Source: an uncultured Collinsella sp. (GTDB taxonomy: Bacteria; Actinomycetota; Coriobacteriia; Coriobacteriales; Coriobacteriaceae). Taken from it: DNA of 64,000 nt. The notes beneath the pieces are model-generated. The model was not told the origin of the DNA. It did not search any database and was given only the letters and a program-made list of their open reading frames with translations. The position numbers and the translations under genes are program-made. Positions 33,819 to 42,337 of this stretch are shown here, in pieces (position 1 is the stretch's first letter; every line of letters begins with the position of its first letter). The DNA is taken from the NCBI GenBank assembly GCA_902491395.1, contig CABUHO010000002.1, positions 1 through 64,000 on the forward strand. Reading direction: 5' to 3'.

Positions 33819-33987
33819 GCGACGCCGATGTCTTGGCGAAGTCAGCGAAAGCCCGCCAGAACGAGCAAGGTGCCTTGAAACGAGGCGGCATTGACCTTCT
33901 GGTCATGCCGCCGAAGTTGAAAGGCAGATTGCCGCTCTGGCGGGCTTGCAGCGTCGAGCCGTTACGCGGTTTGTAAAACCGCGTAAC
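33819..33987 (-). repeat. Stop-adjacent structured repeat, copy 4
   Basis: Read on the minus strand it starts one base after the lacC stop codon: GTTACGCGGTTT/AAACCGCGTAAC (33987-33961), GGCTCGACGCTGC, then a 12-bp long-range stem AAGCCCGCCAGA/TCTGGCGGGCTT (33936-33947 with 33849-33860), an inner hairpin with the GACCAGAAGGTC tip, TTTCGCTGACTT, and CCAAGACATCGGCGTCGCC at its end. Confidence 0.8.
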
Positions 33988-33988
33988 C

Positions 33989-34924
33989 CTACAGCTCCGT
34001 TACTTCAACGCTGTTGTAGACCTCGTCCCAGCGGTCCATTACCAGGTGGCCGGTCTTGGGGTCCATGGCGTTGAGCTTGCCGCAGGTATTGGCGGTCTTA
34101 AGCACCGTGACATCGTCGGCGCCGGCAGCAATGGCGTGTGCAAAGCCGGCGATGGTCGAATCGCCGGAACCCGTCGCGTTGACAGCGGCAATCGCGGGCG
34201 TCTTGGCGCGGAACGCACGGCCCTCATGGAAGCCCACCGAGCCGGCAGCGCCCATCGAGACGACAACCCAGGGGATACCGGCAAAGCGGCCGTCGGCGGC
34301 AAGCGCCTCGCGCAGGGCATCGACGTCGTCAGTCGTAAAGGACGTACCCAGCAGGCCGTTAATCTCGGTCAGGTTGGGCTTTACGAGCTCAGGCTTAGCG
34401 TCGGACTCCAGCGCGGCCTCCAGCGATGCACCCGAGGTGTCGAGCAGCACCTTGGCGCCCGCCTCCTCGGCAATCTTTACGAGCTCGGCATAGTAGCCGG
34501 CATCGACGCCACGCGGCAGCGAGCCCGAAAGCGTCACAACGTCCGCCTTCGCTGCAAGCTCGGCGAACTTGGCAGTAAAGGCCTCGAGCTCGGCCGGGGC
34601 GATCTGCGGGCCGCTCTCCAGCAGCTCGGTCTGATTGCCCTCGTGCAGGATGTTCAGGCAAATGCGCGTCTCACCGGCGATGGGCACAAAGTCGTTCTTA
34701 ACGCCGTCGGCATCCATAAGCTCGGCCATATAGGCACCCATGTGGCCGCCGAGCAGACCGGTTGCGAGCACGTCATCGCCCAGCTGCAGCAGCACACGGC
34801 TCACGTTGAGGCCCTTGCCGCCAGCGGTCTTTTCGGGCGTCACGCGATTCACATCGTCGATGATCAGCTTGTCGAGCTGATAGCGCGTATCAATCGACGG
34901 GTTCATGGTAACGGTCAGAATCAT
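33989..34924 (-). CDS. lacC: Tagatose-6-phosphate kinase (PfkB family), copy 1
   Basis: Phosphorylates tagatose-6-phosphate to tagatose-1,6-bisphosphate. 311 residues of the PfkB/LacC/FruK family: TPEKTAGGKGLNVSRVLLQL (substrate-binding GGKG), DTSGASLEAAL, KPNLTEINGLLG, and AVNATGSGDSTIAGFAHAI with the catalytic Asp. ACAGGAG precedes the ATG at 34924. Last gene of lacA-lacB-lacX-lacC. 1-Phosphofructokinase is a close relative, but the company of lacAB favours tagatose-6-phosphate. A nearly identical copy is at 58650. Confidence 0.88.
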   Translation of the reverse strand: MILTVTMNPSIDTRYQLDKLIIDDVNRVTPEKTAGGKGLNVSRVLLQLGDDVLATGLLGGHMGAYMAELMDADGVKNDFVPIAGETRICLNILHEGNQTELLESGPQIAPAELEAFTAKFAELAAKADVVTLSGSLPRGVDAGYYAELVKIAEEAGAKVLLDTSGASLEAALESDAKPELVKPNLTEINGLLGTSFTTDDVDALREALAADGRFAGIPWVVVSMGAAGSVGFHEGRAFRAKTPAIAAVNATGSGDSTIAGFAHAIAAGADDVTVLKTANTCGKLNAMDPKTGHLVMDRWDEVYNSVEVTEL

Positions 34925-34980
34925 GTTGAACTCCTGTTTCCGGGGCGCAACGTGCGCGACCCCAAACATACGATAGCTCG

Positions 34981-35862
34981 TTAAAGAATCTCGATCTCAA
35001 AGCCGCGGACGACGGTCTCGCCCGGCTTGGCCACCAGGCAGCCACGCTTGTGCTCCAGGACATCGTCCTCATCGGAGCAGGTGGACAGACCGCCCCACGG
35101 CTCAACCGCGACAAAATCGCCCTCGGGCTTGCTCCACACAATCAGGTACGGCATACCGGGGAATGTCAGGCGCACGCCCTTGTCCTCGGTCTTCTTGGTC
35201 AGCGTGACCACACGACTCTCGAGCACATCAAAGATGGTCTCGGCAAAGTCGAAGAGCTCGTGGGTAAGTGGCAGGTCGTGGCCAACCATCGGGTTCTTAC
35301 TACGATGCTCAACATCGATCAGGCCCGTCGAGGGAACGGCGGTGCAGAGCTCCGCCGCCTCACGCTGCTCAAATCGAAGCTCGTAATCGTCGTAGGACTC
35401 GCCCTCGTCGAGCGGGCACTTAAAGCCGGGATGGCCGCCCACAAAGAACGGCATGTCCTCGGCTCCCTCATTGGTCACCTCGTACGACACGGCCACCTTT
35501 TCCGAATCAATCGTGTAACGAGCAACGATCTTAAACGGATACGGGTACTGCTCGAGCAACTCGGCATGGTCGGCAGAGCTTAGGCTCAGCGCAACCATGT
35601 TGTCGCTCTGTTCCTCGAGCTTCCACTCCTGTTTGCGGGCGAAACCATGACGCGCGAGGTTGATCTCGTGGCCGGCGCGCGTCATAGCGCGGCCATCGCG
35701 CAGACCGCCGCAGATGGGAAAGCAGATCGGGGCCTGACCCGACCACACCGCCGGGTCGCCCTGCCACAGGTACTCACGACCGTTGGCTTTAATCGAAGTG
35801 AACGATCCGCCAGCCGTGCTCAGTGCCACGCGAACAGAACCGTTATCAAGAACAAACTCCAT
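34981..35862 (-). CDS. lacX: Aldose 1-epimerase-like protein LacX, copy 1
   Basis: 293 residues of the galactose mutarotase-like fold: SFTSIKANGREYLWQGDPAVWSG in pieces at the N-terminus, GGHPGFKCPLDEG near the middle with the active His, and AVEPWGGLSTCSDEDDVLEHKRG near the end. LacX proteins accompany lac operons of the tagatose-6-phosphate type; they are thought to interconvert anomers of the (phospho)sugar. It lies 56 bases before lacC and after lacB in the same operon. A close copy is at 59645. Confidence 0.85.
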   Translation of the reverse strand: MEFVLDNGSVRVALSTAGGSFTSIKANGREYLWQGDPAVWSGQAPICFPICGGLRDGRAMTRAGHEINLARHGFARKQEWKLEEQSDNMVALSLSSADHAELLEQYPYPFKIVARYTIDSEKVAVSYEVTNEGAEDMPFFVGGHPGFKCPLDEGESYDDYELRFEQREAAELCTAVPSTGLIDVEHRSKNPMVGHDLPLTHELFDFAETIFDVLESRVVTLTKKTEDKGVRLTFPGMPYLIVWSKPEGDFVAVEPWGGLSTCSDEDDVLEHKRGCLVAKPGETVVRGFEIEIL

Positions 35863-35981
35863 AGGAGCCTTCCCTTTCTTACGACAGCCCGCCAAGTCAA
35901 TGGGGCTGATTGCAATACGGCCCGCGCCCCATCACAGAAACGCGAGCCGCCAACGGACTAGTTAATTACGCCAGATACCCG

Positions 35982-36506
35982 CTAATCATGGTATTCGCCA
36001 CGGTCCCACTTCTCGAGGAACTCATCGAAGAAGTGCGGGTCGGCCTGGGCCTCGGCGTCGGCCTTGTTGCAGGCGTCGATCTTGGCGATCAGGGCATCGT
36101 GCTCGGGAGTCTTCTCGTAGGGCTCCTCCAGGAAGGCAAGCATGATGTCGGCCATCAGGAATTCGCCGGTGATCTTGCCGCCAAAGCCCACGATGTTCGC
36201 GTTGAGCTCGCGACGGGCATACAGGGCAGAGGTCATGTCGCGAACCAGGGCGCAACGGGCGCCGGGAACCTTGTTGACGGCGTTGGTGATGCCGATGCCG
36301 GTGCCGCACAGGGCCACGCCAAAGTCGGCCTTGCCGCTGGCAACAGCTTCGCCCACGGCCTTGCCGTAAATGGGATAGTGCGTACGGCTGTGGCTGTAGG
36401 TACCGCAGTCGAGCACCTGGTAGCCGGCCTGCTCAAGACGGTCGGCGAGATAGATCTTCTCGTCCGTAACGATATGGTCGCAACCGATTGCGATGGTCTT
36501 CTTCAT
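35982..36506 (-). CDS. lacB: Galactose-6-phosphate isomerase subunit LacB
   Basis: With LacA it converts galactose-6-phosphate to tagatose-6-phosphate. 174 residues of the RpiB/LacAB family: [20 protein letters not shown] at the start, [15 protein letters not shown], and the catalytic [20 protein letters not shown] segment with the active Cys, then [12 protein letters not shown]. Length and sequence fit LacB rather than LacA. AAAGGA precedes the ATG; 63 bases after lacA. Confidence 0.92.
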   Translation of the reverse strand: MKKTIAIGCDHIVTDEKIYLADRLEQAGYQVLDCGTYSHSRTHYPIYGKAVGEAVASGKADFGVALCGTGIGITNAVNKVPGARCALVRDMTSALYARRELNANIVGFGGKITGEFLMADIMLAFLEEPYEKTPEHDALIAKIDACNKADAEAQADPHFFDEFLEKWDRGEYHD

Positions 36507-36569
36507 CAGAACGTCCTTTCGTCTGAATTCACAAGTTGAGGTAGAAGTTCGAGTTCTCGGTGGCTCTCG

Positions 36570-36998
36570 TTAGGCCATCTTGTTGAGCATGTCGACACGG
36601 ATCTGATGACGACCGCCGGCGTACTGGGCGCGCAGGAACTCGCGGGCGATCTTCTTGGCGACCTCGGTGCCAACGACGCCCGGGCCCATGGTGACCATGC
36701 GCGAACCGTTGTGCTCGCGGGTCATGTAGGCGGAGCGCTCGTCGGAAATGTTGGCGACGACCATGCCCTTCATCTTGACGGCGGCCATATAGGAGCCGAC
36801 GCCGTACTTATCGAATGCGAAGCCCTGGGAATCCTTGTGCTCCAGCAGGTCCTTGGCGACGGCCGTCGCGGAATCGACAAAGTCCGCGGCAGGGGTCTCG
36901 GAATAGTCGACGACCTCGTGACCGTCGGCGATGAGCATCTCCTTGATGGACTCCTTCATCGACATACCGTCGGCATCGGAAGCGATTACAACCCTCAT
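36570..36998 (-). CDS. lacA: Galactose-6-phosphate isomerase subunit LacA
   Basis: 142 residues, the shorter partner of LacB. VVIASDADGMSMKESIKEML at the start and KDSQGFAFDKYGVGSYMAAV in place of the catalytic CGTG loop show the non-catalytic-Cys subunit type; RHQIRVDMLNKM is the family end. AAGGAGG lies just before the ATG. First gene of the operon lacA-lacB-lacX-lacC, with about 300 bases of control region upstream. Confidence 0.92.
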   Translation of the reverse strand: MRVVIASDADGMSMKESIKEMLIADGHEVVDYSETPAADFVDSATAVAKDLLEHKDSQGFAFDKYGVGSYMAAVKMKGMVVANISDERSAYMTREHNGSRMVTMGPGVVGTEVAKKIAREFLRAQYAGGRHQIRVDMLNKMA

Positions 36999-37305
36999 GA
37001 CATCCTCCTTGAGAGATACGCAGGTGCGTAGTTTCTGTTTGGAAGTGTTGAATCGCGTTCAGGTCCGGGCATCTGAATGTGCGGTTCTTCACTGTTCATG
37101 TTTATTTGAACACATTCGAACAGCAACTGCAACAACTATTTGTTTGTCTTTGTTCTTTTTTGAACAATTACCGTTCGCGGGTGTTTGTTGACCGTTTGGG
37201 TCTGGCAGAGGCGCGAGCGTTCACGTGCTCAACAAAAAAGGGCAACCGAGAACGCATCTCGGCCGCCCTTATTACGATTCGATCTTTCAAGGCCCGCTTT
37301 GTCGC
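36999..37305. promoter_or_regulatory. lac operon (lacABXC) control region
   Basis: 307 bp, AT-rich. Palindromic candidate LacR sites: TGTTCATGTTTATTTGAACA at 37093-37112 and TGTTC-N6-GAACA at 37151-37166. The direct-repeat motif is at 37170-37180 (ACCGTTCGCGG) with a weaker second copy ACCGTTTGGGT at 37191. No gene seen. Confidence 0.65.
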
Positions 37306-38337
37306 CTACTCGGACTGTCCGCTCTTCTTGGCATGCTTGGACGGAGCACTCAGAAAACGACCCGTCAGATAGTTCGTCGGGCCGGAGATATCGATCCCCA
37401 GCAGTACGTGCCCCAGCCACAGGAACGCCACGAGCACCAACAGCGGGATCACGCACGAGGTCACGATCATCACGATGACGCCTTCAATCAGGTCGGTCAC
37501 CTGCTGCACGATCTCGTCGGTCATCTGCTTGGCGCCGCTGGTCACCGACGTGACCAGGCTCGATGCCCCATCGGTCAGCTGCTCAAGTACGTTCTTGGAC
37601 TCCGTGGTCTCGGACTTTTTCTTGCTTGTTTTGGAGCTGGCATCGGTCGATTTCTCCGTGGTGTCGGTCTTCTCCGCTGCGTCGGCCGCCTTTTGCTCGG
37701 CCTGCTCAATGCTCACGCGATATGTCTCGTCGACCTTTTGCGACACCCACACGCTTGCGGGCACCAACGCCATGCCGATCATGGCGACCACCAGTACGCG
37801 CGTTGCCACACGGCGCAGGACGGCGCTGGTGCTCCAACGTCCGTGAATGCCAAGCGACACTGCAAAGAGCACGAGCGAGAATGGGATCAGGATGCCCAGC
37901 CCGACCGACCATAATATAGTAAGCAGGTATTTCTCGAGGTACAGCACGGCAAGCACGATGCCTAAGTTGCCCGAGAGCTGTGCGAGCTGCTCGGCCACCG
38001 GCGTTCCCGTGTCGCCCGGCAGCGCGGTGATGCCCGCAGACAGCGCCACGCACGACGTCGTGAGCGCCAAAACGTTGCTTTTCTTTTGGTCGATGACCTC
38101 GATGGTGGAGTCCCAGGTCTTGGTGTCGGCAAAATGCGGGCGAGCGACAAAACCCGACAGAAGCGCCAGTACCACGAGCGCAACGATGAACCCGATCTGC
38201 AACTTTTTGTTTGCACACACGACATCGGACAGACTGGGCTGCAGCTCCGTCACCGTCGTATGCTCGGTTATTTGGACAGGGCGCCCGTGAGCCATCTCAT
38301 GCGCGCCCTTCTTTTGAATCGATCCGTTGTCCGGCAT
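37306..38337 (-). CDS. Membrane protein of unknown function
   Basis: 343 residues with about six hydrophobic segments: near 47-65, 88-105, 120-140, 145-165, 178-200 and 285-310. A hydrophilic, coiled-coil-like stretch rich in Lys, Glu, Thr and Ser (about 205-255) lies between segments five and six. I do not recognise the family. GAGGAGG eight bases before the ATG supports this start. It reads on the same strand as, but well upstream of, lacA, so a link to sugar uptake is not implied. Confidence 0.7.
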   Translation of the reverse strand: MPDNGSIQKKGAHEMAHGRPVQITEHTTVTELQPSLSDVVCANKKLQIGFIVALVVLALLSGFVARPHFADTKTWDSTIEVIDQKKSNVLALTTSCVALSAGITALPGDTGTPVAEQLAQLSGNLGIVLAVLYLEKYLLTILWSVGLGILIPFSLVLFAVSLGIHGRWSTSAVLRRVATRVLVVAMIGMALVPASVWVSQKVDETYRVSIEQAEQKAADAAEKTDTTEKSTDASSKTSKKKSETTESKNVLEQLTDGASSLVTSVTSGAKQMTDEIVQQVTDLIEGVIVMIVTSCVIPLLVLVAFLWLGHVLLGIDISGPTNYLTGRFLSAPSKHAKKSGQSE

Positions 38338-38426
38338 TTGGATACCTCCTCAGTCCGGCCTGTAATGCAGGGGAAGTATACCCAGCGAGCGAAGAGCCGA
38401 ACGGCAGAGCTGGCGTTCGGCTCAAG

Positions 38427-38518
38427 AGTGTCCCCAGCGGCTAGTCGTTTAAGAACGTCCCCAATGACTACAAGGACTGTCCCTAACTGCCGGCAGAAAA
38501 GGAACGTCCCTAAGTGCC
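38427..38518. repeat. Half copy of the GGGGACGTTCTT repeat plus GGACTGTCCC repeat
   Basis: CTAGTCGTTTAAGAACGTCC followed by CCAATGACTAC matches one arm of the repeats at 1503 and 33431; AAGGACTGTCCC and AAAGGAACGTCCC then match 33762-33806. Confidence 0.65.
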
Positions 38519-38521
38519 GCA

Positions 38522-38555
38522 AAAAGCCCTGCCGCGGGGTTGCGGCAGGGCTTTT
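38522..38555. terminator. Terminator downstream of lacF
   Basis: AAAAGCCCTGCCGC (38522-38535) pairs with GCGGCAGGGCTTTT (38542-38555); T-run on the minus strand after the lacF stop. Confidence 0.9.
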
Positions 38556-38582
38556 GGAAGGGGACTTGGTTGTGAGAGCTCG

Positions 38583-38921
38583 TTAGGCGAGCTTAGCCTC
38601 GAGTGCGGCGATGCGCTTATAGGCATCGATGGTAAAGCGGGTCTGCTTCTCCAGGATCATGGTGGTCATGAGAGTATCCTGAGCGTGAGCCATGATGAAG
38701 GTCATCTCCATCTCGCCGCCGCCGGCCTCCTGCGAAAGCAGCTTGGTCTGCGTGTCGTGGGCACCGATGAGCGCATCGCTGGCATCCTTGTGCAACTGCT
38801 CGGCCTTCTCAAAATCACCCTCGCGAGCAGCATCGAGCGCTGCGAGCAGATCGGTCTGGGCGTCACCCGCGTATGCGACGATCTCGAATCCAACCATCGA
38901 GATTTCTTCTTTGGTTGCCAT
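38583..38921 (-). CDS. lacF: Lactose/cellobiose-family PTS IIA component
   Basis: 112 residues, the full length of LacF/CelC-type IIA proteins that pass phosphate from HPr to the IIB domain. The phosphorylated His is in FIMAHAQDTLMT (about residue 78) and the N-terminal MVGFEIVAYAGDAQTDLL and C-terminal helix fit the trimeric helical fold. AAAGGA precedes the ATG. It is the only lactose-family IIA in the window and may serve all three LacE permeases. Confidence 0.93.
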   Translation of the reverse strand: MATKEEISMVGFEIVAYAGDAQTDLLAALDAAREGDFEKAEQLHKDASDALIGAHDTQTKLLSQEAGGGEMEMTFIMAHAQDTLMTTMILEKQTRFTIDAYKRIAALEAKLA

Positions 38922-39135
38922 ATTGCGTTCCTTTCACATATGAACCAATGGAGAGCATCGCGTCCGGGCATACGCGCTGCGTTGTGTATGACAGAAACAT
39001 TAACATTCAAACAAAACAGAACAATGCAAAACGCAATTTCGAGCTATGAACGGTCGATTTTCGCCCGTGAACGGTTTTTAAACCAATCTGAACAATATCG
39101 AGCACAATTAGCGGCAACCCAAACAGGTCCACACC
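38922..39135. promoter_or_regulatory. lacF control region
   Basis: Candidate LacR site at 39003-39023 (reverse strand TGTTCTGTTTTGTTTGAATG). Direct-repeat motif in reverse orientation: CCGTGAACGGT at 39065-39075 and CTATGAACGGT at 39044-39054, 21 bp apart. Confidence 0.65.
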
Positions 39136-40140
39136 CTAGCGCAGGCAGCGTACCGTATCGCCCTCTACGAGCATACCGGGGATCAGCATGTGCTCCACGC
39201 CAGACGCACCCCCCTCGGCGCCGGCAATCTTGTCGACCGCCCACATGCCGACACGCTTGTTGTTAAAGCGCACCGTGGTCAGGCGACGGTCAGGCACGAT
39301 GTCGCCCAGGCTGTCGTCAACACCCACTACGCTCACGTCCTGGGGCACGCGCTTCCCGCGCGACTCGAGCCCGCGAATGCAGCCGTAGGCCATGGCGTCG
39401 TTGGAAGCATAAATGGCCGTACAGGTCGGATCGTCCGCCAGAGCCTGACCGGCGGCATATCCGCTCTGTGCCGTCCAATCGCCACGGACGAGTCGCGGCG
39501 GCTCAATACCATGCGCACGCAATGTCTCGCGCCAGCCCTCCTCGCGCTGCATGCCCGAAAGCGAGCGCTCGGGACATGAGATAAAATGCACGGTCTTGTG
39601 CCCCTGCCCCAGCAAGTACTCGACAACCTGGCGCGAGCAATCGAACTGATCGTTATCAACCGTCGAGCACAGCGGGTGCTCCAGCATAGTAACGAGCACC
39701 GTCTGCATACCGGGCAGTGGCTCGAAGGAGCCAAAGTCCGCCGGCATGCGGTTCATGATCACGACCATGCCGTCCACCGGCAGTGCGCTCATGCGCGACG
39801 ATGCGCTCTCGAGGGTATAGGGATGTCCATCTACTTTAGTAAGGGTGATGGCATAGCCGTGCTTGTCGGCGGCGGCGGCAAAGCCCTCCATGCGGTCGAG
39901 GTTGCCGGTGCCGGTAATGTTGAACATGGCGACGCCGACGGTCTTAAACTTGCCGCGGCGCAGCGATCGACCGGCAAAATTGGGTCGATACCCCAGCTCG
40001 CGCATGGCGGCACGCACGCGCTCCTTGGTCTCGGGGCGCACGCTGGGCGAATCGTGCACGGTGCGCGAGACCGTCTGCTCCGAGACGCCCGCGAGACGCG
40101 CCACGTCCTTAACGGAAACCGATTTTTTAACAGCGGCCAT
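39136..40140 (-). CDS. LacI-family repressor 2 (beside lacE1-lacG1)
   Basis: 334 residues. Headpiece VKDVARLAGVSEQTVSRTVH, hinge YRPNFAGRSLR, and a sensor domain ending VSVVGVDDSLGDIVPDRRLT. The ribosome site is weak (AGAAAG). Divergent from the lacE1-lacG1 pair; two candidate operators in the shared region read TGTTAACGTTGCCA and TGTTGACGTTGCCA (reverse). Confidence 0.92.
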   Translation of the reverse strand: MAAVKKSVSVKDVARLAGVSEQTVSRTVHDSPSVRPETKERVRAAMRELGYRPNFAGRSLRRGKFKTVGVAMFNITGTGNLDRMEGFAAAADKHGYAITLTKVDGHPYTLESASSRMSALPVDGMVVIMNRMPADFGSFEPLPGMQTVLVTMLEHPLCSTVDNDQFDCSRQVVEYLLGQGHKTVHFISCPERSLSGMQREEGWRETLRAHGIEPPRLVRGDWTAQSGYAAGQALADDPTCTAIYASNDAMAYGCIRGLESRGKRVPQDVSVVGVDDSLGDIVPDRRLTTVRFNNKRVGMWAVDKIAGAEGGASGVEHMLIPGMLVEGDTVRCLR

Positions 40141-40495
40141 AGGTCGATCTTTCTATGTCAACGATGCCATTGGCGGCATCCTACGCAGTCAAATGAACGC
40201 CTTCAAGTATATCCAACGCCTCCCCGCAATACGCTTACCACCCAAAACCTACCGTTCACCGACAATCCCGCTTCCACGGACGGCTTTTGTCGACCAAATG
40301 TTAACGTTGCCATTGTGCAAACACAGAGTCACCGGGCGGCTCAATCGTTTACGCATAAGGAATCGACGGTTCGCAGGCACAGGAACCATCGGTTCGCGTC
40401 TTTTTTTGTGTCGCATAATGGCAACGTCAACATTTTGGCAACCGAACGCCAAAAGCTACCATCGTTGCTAACCCACCGACTCTTAGGAGCATTGC
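40141..40495. promoter_or_regulatory. lacE1-lacG1 / LacI-2 control region
   Basis: 355 bp. LacI-type sites at 40299-40312 and 40419-40432 (reverse), 120 bp apart. Direct-repeat motif: TACGCTTACCA at 40230-40240 and ACCGTTCACCG at 40251-40261. Looser CGGTTCGC repeats near 40367 and 40390. Confidence 0.7.
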
Positions 40496-42271
40496 ATGGA
40501 GCAACTCATCGCCATCATCGAAAAGGGCCAGCCCTTTTTCAACGCGATCGCCCGCAACAAGTACCTCAAGGCGATCCGCGACGGCTTTATCTCCGTCATC
40601 CCCATCATCATCTTCTCGTCCATCTTCTGCCTGGTAGCCTCGGTCCCCAACATCTGGGGTTTCTACTGGCCCGATGACATCAACAACGCCCTGTGGAAGT
40701 GCTACAACTACTCCATGGGCATCCTGGCCATCGCCTGTGCCGCCACCACGGCCAAGCACTTCGCCGACGCCCAGAACCGCGACCTGCCCAAGAACAACCA
40801 GATCAACTTTATCTCGTGCATGTGCGCGGCCATCATCGGCTTCTTGCTCCTTTCGAGCGATACCATCGCCACGGACGCCGCCAGCGGCTTCAACACCACC
40901 TACCTTGGTTCCAAAGGCCTGTTGACCGCCTTTATCGCTGCGTTTGTGACCGGCATCATCTACAAGTTCTTCATTAAGCGCAACATCACCGTCAAGATGC
41001 CCGAGCAGGTTCCGCCCAACATCTCGCAGACCTTTAAGGACATCATCCCCTTCTCCGTCTGCATCACCGTCTTTTGGGTCTTTGACATCGTCTTCCGCGC
41101 TGCCTTTGGCTTCTGCTTTGCCCAGGGCGTCATCCAGGTGTTCCAGCCCCTGTTCACCGCTGCCGACGGCTACATCGGCCTCGCTGTGATCTACGGCGCT
41201 ATGAGCCTCTTCTGGTTCGTGGGCGTCCACGGCCCCTCGATCGTCGAGCCCGCCATCGCCGCCGCCCTCGTTGCCAACATGACCGACAACCTGGCTGCGT
41301 TCCAGGCTGGTCAGCACGCTTCCGCTGTCCTGACCCAGGGTGCCCAGTACTTCGTCGTCTGCATGGGCGGCACCGGCGCCACGCTCGTCCTGGTCTTTAT
41401 GTTCTGCTTCCTGGCCAAATCCCAGGAGATGCGTGCCGTCGGTAAGGCAGCCATCGTCCCCGTGTGCTTTGCCGTCAACGAGCCGCTGCTGTTCGCCGCA
41501 CCCATCGTGCTCAACCCCGTCTTCTTTGTCCCGTTTGTCTTTGCTCCGATCGCCAACATCTGGATCCTCAAGATCTTTATCGACTTCTTGGGCATGAACG
41601 GCTTTATGTACACCCTGCCCTGGACCGTTCCCGGCCCCATCGGCACCATCATGGGCTTGGGCTTCCAGCCGCTCGCCTTTGTGATGCTCGCCCTCATCCT
41701 GGTCGTCGACTTTGCCCTGTACTACCCGTTCTTCCGTGCCTATGACGCCCAGAAGTGCGCCGAGGAGGCCGAGATCTCCCAGGAGGAGCTCGCCGCCAAG
41801 AACGCCGAGAAGGCCGCCAAGCTCAACGACGCCTTCCAGGGCAAGGCCGATGCCAAGAGCGTTGCCGCCGGCGCTGCTGCCGAGGCCGTGAAGACCGACG
41901 CCCCCGCCGCTTCCGCAGCACCCGCTGCCGAGGCTACGACCGCCAGCGACCTCAACGGCAAGCGCGTGCTCGTGCTCTGCCAGGGCGGCGGCACCTCGGG
42001 CCTGCTCGCCAACGCGTTGGCCAAGGCTGCCAAGGAGCGCGGCATCGAACTTGAAACCGCCGCCGAAGCCTATGGCAACCACGTCGACATGCTCCCCGAC
42101 TTTGATCTGGTCGTCCTGGCCCCGCAGGCCGCCAGCTACCTGGCCGACCTGCAGAAGGACTGCGAGCGTGTGGGCAACAAGTGCGTCGCCTGCCGCGGTA
42201 AGCAGTACATCGAGCTCTCCCAGAACGGCGACAAGTCTCTCGCCTTCGTCTCCGAACAGCTTTCGAAGTAA
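40496..42271 (+). CDS. lacE: Lactose-family PTS IICB permease 1
   Basis: 591 residues: a membrane IIC domain (about 1-425, roughly ten helices) that carries the sugar, an Ala/Glu-rich linker (about 425-480) and a cytoplasmic IIB domain starting LNGKRVLVLCQGGGTSGLLA with the phosphorylated Cys. FLLLSSDTIATDAASGFNTT and GVHGPSIVEPAIAAAL are lactose/cellobiose IIC landmarks; the fused IICB layout is that of LacE. TTAGGAG precedes the ATG. Followed by a lacG gene 66 bases on, with an intercistronic hairpin at 42281-42314. Sugar inferred as a beta-galactoside because of that neighbour. Confidence 0.92.
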   Translation: MEQLIAIIEKGQPFFNAIARNKYLKAIRDGFISVIPIIIFSSIFCLVASVPNIWGFYWPDDINNALWKCYNYSMGILAIACAATTAKHFADAQNRDLPKNNQINFISCMCAAIIGFLLLSSDTIATDAASGFNTTYLGSKGLLTAFIAAFVTGIIYKFFIKRNITVKMPEQVPPNISQTFKDIIPFSVCITVFWVFDIVFRAAFGFCFAQGVIQVFQPLFTAADGYIGLAVIYGAMSLFWFVGVHGPSIVEPAIAAALVANMTDNLAAFQAGQHASAVLTQGAQYFVVCMGGTGATLVLVFMFCFLAKSQEMRAVGKAAIVPVCFAVNEPLLFAAPIVLNPVFFVPFVFAPIANIWILKIFIDFLGMNGFMYTLPWTVPGPIGTIMGLGFQPLAFVMLALILVVDFALYYPFFRAYDAQKCAEEAEISQEELAAKNAEKAAKLNDAFQGKADAKSVAAGAAAEAVKTDAPAASAAPAAEATTASDLNGKRVLVLCQGGGTSGLLANALAKAAKERGIELETAAEAYGNHVDMLPDFDLVVLAPQAASYLADLQKDCERVGNKCVACRGKQYIELSQNGDKSLAFVSEQLSK

Positions 42272-42280
42272 GTAACGCCC

Positions 42281-42314
42281 AGGGCCAGCCGACCATCAAC
42301 AGCCGGCTGGCCCT
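42281..42314 (+). other. Intercistronic hairpin lacE1-lacG1
   Basis: AGGGCCAGCC pairs with GGCTGGCCCT; no T-run. Probably stabilises the upstream mRNA or sets the lacE:lacG ratio. Confidence 0.6.
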
Positions 42315-42337
42315 TCGATTTAGACGATTGGATCATC

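Noticed and set aside
33608..33976. A 122-codon frame in the galT-lacC gap
   Set aside because: It crosses the inverted-repeat element and structured repeat copy 4; no ribosome site and no coding character.
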